64,000 nt of DNA, taken from the NCBI RefSeq assembly GCF_009870125.1, contig NC_046680.1, positions 14,527,501 to 14,591,500 of the forward strand, written 5' to 3'. Below are positions 57,300-64,000 of the stretch, piece by piece. The notes beneath the pieces were generated by a model. That model saw only the letters and a program-made list of their open reading frames with translations. It did not search any database and had not been told where the DNA came from. How positions within the stretch are numbered: the stretch's first letter is position 1; the number at the start of each line of letters is the position of its first letter. The DNA comes from Drosophila pseudoobscura (lineage: Eukaryota > Arthropoda > Insecta > Diptera > Drosophilidae). The translations under genes and the position numbers were made by a program.

Positions 57300-60200
57300 A
57301 TGACGACTGCGGTGAAAGTAATCTTGGCCTGGTGTCTGGTGAGCGCATTCGCCATGCAAATGGGATCGACATCAGCCATACCAATTTGGGAGTTTTTGAC
57401 GCGCAACGAAAAGGTAAGAGCCAGACGGAATACTCAATCGGAGAGATATTCAATATTAACATATATTGTATGAGCATGCGATTTCAAAAGCTATGAATCA
57501 GAGTTCCTAAAATCCACATCCACAATTTTGAAAAACTTAAAAATGGGTTTATAGCTTCCTCTCTTCCTGTCAACGCTATATTTTCGAAAGTCTCAAAAGA
57601 AGTGCTAATTGAAAAAAAGAAAGCTTTCAGATCTCTAGATGCTTTCAGTATTCACAAATGTATGAAGACTTCAATAACACCTCGTATTCACAGAGAACAG
57701 CTGCTTTAGTTATGATCGGAATCACCGGATTGTCCTTGGCATTGCGCATCTGTTGAATCTAGCACGACACTGAATGGCTAAGTGGAACATAATCGATATA
57801 AATATGAGTATTGATATTGATATTGTGATAACTTCAATGAGCATCGTAAACATACTAATTTTTGCATATTAACGGGGCTTTCTGCTTCTGCTTCTTGTCT
57901 TTTCTTGTTAACGCATGTTGGTCGCAATATGCATAGATACTCGTATCGTTGGATCGTTGGATCGTTGGATCGGCGATCTAGCAGTGCTCCATGCTGAAAT
58001 AAAAGCAATCAAAACAAAAGAAATTAATATGGAATATGAATGGATAACAAGACTCTGCTCGATGGCATCTTCAAAGTCAGTTGGCAGTGAGCGGTATTTG
58101 GTCGCTCATTTGCATAACTTTACCGTATTCGGTGCCCCCCTTTGGGGGCGCTGACAAAGAAAACACAATATACAATATACAATATATACTTCAGATCAGA
58201 AGAACACGGACACAGTCCTTGGCATAAATATGCCCCAAGCAGACTGTGAGTGTGATCTTGACATTGTGCGTTATCAAAAATGCGGCAAATACTTCGCGCC
58301 AATTGCCCATGATAATGACCATCGTTAGAAATACCGGCTGAGCCGGTCTACTTGTTTCGTTCGGTCTGAGTTTGTTTCGTGGAAATAGACTTCAAGACTT
58401 CACGCGATTCCCACTTTCATTCCCCCTGCTTCGAGCAGGTTCGAGGCTGCGAATCTGTTTCAGCTCCCAACTATTGCCAATATATACAATATACATATAT
58501 GCATATCTCGTTTTCTCAAGCGATGAGCACCGCTCGGCTGTTCCCCCATAGAAAGGTTATCGGGGCGAGCCAGCCAATCCCCAGCAGCCATCCGAATTAG
58601 CCAAAAACAGGTGGGACGCAAATGAGCTACGAGCGGAGTCACCAGAGCATGGCCCAAACATTAATTTCCATTTATGGCAAACAACGGTTTCAATTTACAT
58701 TTGCAATTGCTGTAAATTGGCCGAAACCCCCTTTCCACCCCCACCCGCCCCCTCCGTTTTGAAAGGATGAAAAACAACTAAAAGCTTTTCACTTTTCTGC
58801 ACAAATGTTTGTGCAACAAAGCGTGACAGCACTGCAGCAATTTTCTCTTCTGTTTGTTCATTTTTTAGCTGTTGTTTTTTGGTTAATGAACTCCAAGGCG
58901 GAGTTTGTTTCAAGAGAAATATAAATACATTTGCTGGGATCTTTTTTTTTTGCATGTGTTTATTAATTAATTGTTGGATTTCAATGTGCGAGGTGTATAT
59001 ATAGCGATTTGCCCAGTCATTAGACCTTTTTTGCGTTTTCTTTTTTGGCAGCGCATCAATCTGAAAACCTCTTTTTTTTTTGTGCTGGTGCTGACCGCTA
59101 AGCACGCGAACTGCGCCTTAAAAATCAAAGCTCTGAACAATAGAACCCCAGAGAACAGAACTGAACAGAACTGAACAGAACACAGTGTAAGCTGATCCAG
59201 CTAGAACTGATTGTATGCCATATCCGGCACCCCCGCAAATGAGAAAATAATCTCGGAAAAAAAGCCCATTATATGCCAAAAAAAAAATAGCAACGCAATT
59301 CTCGGCGGGAAGAGAACAAAACATTTGTTGGGTTATTGATGATGACGGGTATTGCTTATGTAAATCTCTAATTGCAATTAAAATTCACTTTCCAATGCTG
59401 CTAGCCCCAGCGGGATCCATTAATAGATGGGGGTTTCTTCTTCCTGTTTTTGATGCTGTAGTTTCTTTCGACGATGCTACTTTTTACCGTTTGCAAAGCT
59501 TTCGATTTTTCGATTGCAAAAATAAAAAAAATAAAAAACATCCATTCAACATTCGGCTTTTTGGGGCCTTTATGTTTTTTATGGATGCAAACGCGTTTAG
59601 CCGGTTTGCGGTTCGAACTTCAATAAATAAATTATGTTCGCATTACGTTTTTTTCGGGTATTTACGTAAAATATGTTAAGATATCGCCGCAGATACAACT
59701 CGTAATGGGAACGAACCCTTTTTCCAAAGTGGCTAATCGAACGGGACCAGGTCCATAGCATTCCAGAGGAGACAACTCCGCTTCGGAGTCTCATTACGAT
59801 TTCTTCAAGCTGCTCTCTGCCGTCGTTTTTTGTATGTTATGAAATGATTCAGTTTTTTGTTTATTTCTTTTGTTGGCCATTTCGATGTTTCATAATGTAA
59901 CCTGCGCATATCAACAGGTTATTGAACTGATCCGTTGAACCGCCTCCGCCAAGGCGGTTGAGGAGGAAGATCTTTGATAGCTTTGTTGGGCCTACGCCCA
60001 TTTATTTGTAGTTCGGGAAGCTACCAGATACCAGAACAGCGACAGCCTAATTTGAATCTTCTCTCATCTTTAGCTTTTTTCAGTTTTAATTGAATATTCC
60101 TCTATATTTATATTTATATGGGGAAGCCGAGTCAGAGATCTAAGATTAGTTGCGGGCCAAGAGAGATGGTTTTAGGCCAAGATCAATTCATTCTCTAGAC

Positions 60201-62985
60201 GTTCCCGTAATTGCATTCGATGTCAGCTTGATCACTTAGCTGGAAGGCTAATAAACTACAGCCTCCGCGACGATCTTAAATCTACATATCTATATATAAA
60301 AATATATAGTATGTGCATACATTATTGAGGTGTATTCTGTACGTGACTTTGACAACTCCCGCAAAAGGCTGATTGGAATTTTACCTTATATTTTTACACC
60401 GTTTATATGCCATAAATTATTTTGATAATATTTTGTTTTTGCTCACATTTGTTTCTTTAATGTTTTGTTTTTTTTTTTTTTTTTTGGAGTTCTGGCTAAT
60501 TATTTAATTGTGTCAGGGCCTGGACCATAAAATTTTGACAGAGTTATTCGAATCAGATAACGTGCTGCATGACGTACTTTATTTTACATATAAATACGTA
60601 CTAAACAGTGCGTTTCATAGTTACAGATAGACTAAAAAAGATTACTATAGACCTGAAAACACTTTGAAAGCGGTTGAATTATATTTCGAGCTATTTCTGA
60701 TAGATCCAATCATAGATGATGATTAGTTTGGAGGGTCCATTCTATAAATTGTCTCCTCACGATAGGTTTTCTTATCCTTGTTCTGCTTTAGATCGATTCA
60801 TTATTGAATAGGTTGGAGCTTCAAAACGGTACATGGTATTCGGCCTAGCCTCAATCTTTTGCGACGTGCTGTACTTTTGCACTTGTCGGAATGGAATTGA
60901 GTAATTTGTTGTTGCCACAAGTGCATGAAATGTTTAGCTTTAAAAAACACTCAAAACACAAAGCGATAGAGACAGACAGAGATGGAGATGGAGAGCTGAA
61001 GAGCGTGTGCGAAAGAGATAGAGGGATGGTGATGCATATTCGTATCAATTGCATTTTACATTTTGCACACGTTTCTGTGCACACTGCTGTTCGTCTTGGC
61101 CTGGCTTTTGGCTCTTGGCTCTTGGCTCTTGGTAACGGTAATTCGTAAGTTGAGCTTCATCCAACCGCACACCTTTGCCCCCTCCCCACTGCTGCTGCTG
61201 CTGCTGCCGATGATGATCGTCTCCTCCATTATGCAAACGGCGTAAAATTGTAAAACGCCGAAACGAATCCAATGCAAATGAAGCTCTTTCGTGCGCGCCG
61301 ATGTATGGCTGTATGCTCGATGGAAGGGGATCAAGGGTGCCCCCGGGACGCTAGACACTGGACACTAGACACCTCCCCAAAGCACACCAAAATAAACAAT
61401 GACCCAGAATTGATTCCCATATCTTCTTACTTTCATTGCGTGCGATTCTGTTTTTCCCGTTCATTTGTTGATCTGTTTTTTTCGGCCGGTGATCGGTGCT
61501 AATGGGCGTGAGGGAAGATCCGGATTTGGATACAGTATTTGGGGAGTTTCTGTAAATTTATTATCATTGGATTAGCATCGAACGACACACAGCTCAATCG
61601 CTTGACGTCACCTATGAGAAGATGGGGATATCTGTGAAATTCCACCGCAGCCAGAGACGCAGAATGTGTCATCTATGTAGAACATTCGGTGCTAATTAAA
61701 AGTCCATTCAACGCTCCGCTAGCCACGAAGAATAGACAATGAGGGGGGCCACTCAGTTTGGCTACTGAACCGTAAACCCATCCACAGCAGCGCCAGCTCC
61801 AGCGGCAGCCCCAAAGTGGAGCACACCCACGCCCCATGGCAGCAGATGCTTGCCTTCGGTAGGGGATTGCGAGACAACATGCGAGAGGCTTTCGAAATGC
61901 ATTTCGTTTGTGCAACGAAAGTGCAACCATCCCAGCGCTTCGCTACTCCCCTGCCACCGCTGACTCACACACACGCACTGCTGCTACTGTCATTGCCTAA
62001 TCTACTCCACCCTCTGGCCTCTTTTTTTTGCTTTGCAGATGTCTTACCTGTACTCCACCTTTGCCCAGCTGGTAAGCGTGCACTGCAAATCGACGGTGGG
62101 CGGCGGACTCCCGGTGAACCAGTGCAAGCATAATCTACTCGGCTACGGCTACGAGAAGCTGCAGACACTCTCAGACGCGCAGCTGGAGGCACTCGATCCC
62201 TATCAGCGCGATGCCAATGAGCTGAGTAAGTACTCGTGTCGCGTGGGAAGCCAGACCAGGCCAGAGCAGACCTGGTCTGGCCAGACGCTGGCTTCCGCAT
62301 CAGAACTTCCGCACTGCAGAATCAACGTGTGGTCCAAGTAGTACGTGATCTGATTTCTGTTTCTCTTCCCGTCCGCTTCTTCTCCGCAGTCTGGTCATCG
62401 ATCATGCGGGAGCATCCGAGTGCCACACTGATCACCACGCGGAAGCCGCTGCCGCCGTTGCCCACGCCGCCAGCCTCCTCGCTGATCATCCTCACCCACC
62501 AACAACTGCCGCAGCAGCAGGCGGCGGAGTCCAACGCGAACCCGCTCTTCGACAGCAATAACGAGCAGAAGCACCAGTATGCCATGGACATGGACATGGC
62601 CTACGGCTTTGGGTCTTCCTCTCCAATGCATCCCCAACAGAAGCAGCAGGCGAGCAGCGAACTGCCAATGGCCCTTGCCCTTACTGGAGAGCCGCCAAAG
62701 ACCTACCTGAGCGGGCCACTGGTTTTCCGGCTCCGACCCGATGGCTCGCCCGTGGAGGAGGACCAGAACCGTCCGCTGCCCCACGACGACGACCTGGACA
62801 TCTTCCGCCTGGGCCTGGCCGCAGCTGGAGCCGGAGGTCGGCCGCGCGCCACCATCCCCAACAGGCACCGCAAGATTGCCACGATCAGTGCCCTGAAGCA
62901 GCAGCACTTCGCCTCCATGCTCCAGCGTGACCTGCAGCCCCCCCACCAGATACAGAGGCGACTGTTCCGCCAGCAGCTGGCGTAA
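57300..62985 (+). CDS. Uncharacterised 298-residue secreted protein (three exons)
   Basis: Exons 57300-57413, 62039-62225 and 62390-62985 join at GT/AG sites. The N terminus is a clear signal peptide (residues about 1-26, ending STSA before IPIWEF). Exon 2 encodes a compact block with two cysteines (CKSTVGGGLPVNQC), then GYGYEKLQTL and ALDPYQRDANEL. Exon 3 is Pro/Gln/Ala-rich and low complexity, with several basic sites near the end (RHRK, QRR). The layout resembles a neuropeptide-like or other small secreted precursor whose conserved part is the first 100 residues; I do not recognise it. The first intron is 4.6 kb. Exon 2 begins ATG directly after the acceptor, so another first exon could produce a form without the signal peptide. 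AATAAA is at 63,270-63,275. Confidence 0.75.
57414..62038. other. Intron 1 of the 57,300 gene (4.6 kb)
   Basis: No nested gene is apparent. It contains a TTGGATCGTTGGATCG direct repeat near 57,950, a C/G inverted repeat near 58,130-58,150, a 22-base hairpin at 59,938-59,959, several T-rich and A-rich runs and AT-rich tracts near 60,290-60,480. As the largest intron of this gene it may carry control elements. Confidence 0.6.
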
Positions 62986-63269
62986 GACCCATACGCCTGG
63001 TGGCGTGGCCCTAGATATAAGTCTTTTGTGTGAGGATTGAATGTGATACAATATATATCTGCGTGCATGGATGAGTGCGTATGGTGGAGTGTGCCTGAGA
63101 GCCTTCCCTCGTTTTAGTTGAGGAGGAGGAGCAGGAGGAGACACTTCTTGGATGCACTTTGAGCTTTAATGGAATTTCGACCGTATTCGTACAACGTTTA
63201 AGTTTTCTTTAATTTTATTTATTCGCGTGCATTAGCCGTAAGATCAAATACAAGTAGAGATTCTTGAAT

Positions 63270-63275
63270 AATAAA
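63270..63275 (+). terminator. Polyadenylation signal of the 57,300 gene
   Basis: AATAAA lies 285 bases after the stop, within an ATTATTATC-rich stretch, and is the first canonical signal downstream. Confidence 0.6.
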
Positions 63276-63940
63276 CCGCATAATTATTATCATTATTATT
63301 TGCTTGTTAATTCTGAATGGTTGGAGATCGTCGTCTGCACTTGACGATCGCAACAAAGACGGAGATCTGGGAGCTCTGGGAACCGGTTGGACATGTTAAT
63401 GATGAAAGTCGCATCTTTGGCAATCCAGTTCCTTGTCGCACACACCCATCGCATGCCCATAAGCTGCACGCGAAAGCCTTATTAACCCACTTCGTGCCTG
63501 GAAACCTACTTAAAGCCGAACAATGGAGATGTGCAGCCCGCTCGATGGGAGGGCAGATCCGGTTTGACACTCTCCTAATCCCCCGAACAATTAGAACCCG
63601 CCGAGTTTGGCAATTACAATGCGATGTAACTGGTTGGGCCGGCTTCCCGTGATGGGCACATCAATCTCGGATATCCGACAATGCCGCCTTAATTGGGAAC
63701 GTACGTCACCACAGCTGAATGAATGATTGGCGGGAATTTCCAAAAAGGCAATAAGCATACTCCCATTAACTGGCATTAACTTATTTGTTCAAAAGAGAAA
63801 TAACAATTCGTCAGATAAGGGACCGACGACACGTTTTGAATTCCGACAGACGACTTCAGTTCTAACGGAAATCGATAAAAATATCGATTGACATGACAGC
63901 GAATCCTCTACTTACCGTTAGATCTGGCCTTTTTGAAAAT
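63276..63940. other. Non-coding DNA after the last gene
   Basis: Nothing convincing is seen. There are ATCGAT-type words near 63,873-63,888 (a GATAAAAATATCG inverted word), but no supported gene before the window ends. Confidence 0.55.
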
Positions 63941-63949
63941 AACCAACAG

Positions 63950-64000
63950 ACTCATACCCTGGGAAATGGATATTATAGATTTGAGGATATGTTTGTCATC
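63950..64000. repeat. Dispersed sequence, copy B (runs off the window)
   Basis: This copy matches copy A at about 52,198-52,250 over at least 48 bases with a few substitutions (TTATAGATTTGAGGA against TTATAGAACTGAGAA). It continues past the window edge, so the full element is not visible. Confidence 0.6.

Noticed and set aside
62395-63144. Minus-strand 249-codon ORF
   Set aside because: Antisense shadow of GC-rich exon 3 of the secreted-protein gene; no splice or start context of its own.
1-64000. tRNA, rRNA, CRISPR array or bacterial-type operon
   Set aside because: No cloverleaf with a plausible anticodon arm, no rRNA-like sequence and no spaced direct-repeat array were seen; the gene structure is eukaryotic.

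Overview
This is animal nuclear DNA, almost certainly from a fruit fly (genus Drosophila). Long AT-rich and simple-repeat-rich non-coding stretches surround compact genes with 50-90 base introns, GT/AG splice sites and AATAAA signals. The recognisable proteins (Distal-less, Orc4, ecdysis triggering hormone) closely resemble the D. melanogaster ones I know. Small differences from D. melanogaster, and the many (CGGTT)n, (CAGAGA)n and (GGGGCA)n tracts, suggest a relative such as the obscura group. That last step is inference.

Layout. 1-6,240: non-coding DNA downstream of Dll. 6,240-30,400: the limb-selector homeobox gene Distal-less (Dll) on the minus strand. It has seven coding exons that splice to 328 residues, a 16.2 kb intron splitting the homeodomain, and a long AT-rich 3' UTR. 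30,400-48,250: about 18 kb with no convincing gene, most likely Dll upstream cis-regulatory DNA. 48,398-51,377: three small, little-known genes, namely a 119-residue protein (-), a 172-residue secreted DUF1091-family protein in four exons (-) and a 292-residue two-membrane-segment protein in two exons (+). 51,378-53,094: a repeat-rich spacer with 30 bp and 200 bp tandem repeats and housekeeping-promoter motifs. 53,095-55,685: Orc4 and Eth, tightly packed head-to-tail on the plus strand. 56,700-63,275: a gene for an unrecognised 298-residue secreted protein with a 4.6 kb first intron. 63,276-64,000: non-coding DNA ending in a dispersed-repeat fragment.

The genes do not form one pathway. Dll is a developmental regulator with large flanking control regions; Orc4 is a replication housekeeping gene; Eth encodes the peptide hormones that trigger moulting behaviour. 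I reconstructed exon joins from splice sites, reading frame and remembered family similarity, without running alignments.

The most interesting observation is at the Dll stop codon. The frame stays open for 72 further codons (7,763-7,978), is His/Gln-rich, and base composition drops to AT-rich just after the next in-frame stop. That is what a conserved stop-codon readthrough extension would look like, although composition alone cannot prove it. Two short Dll introns are also multiples of three without in-frame stops. I found no undescribed multi-gene system.
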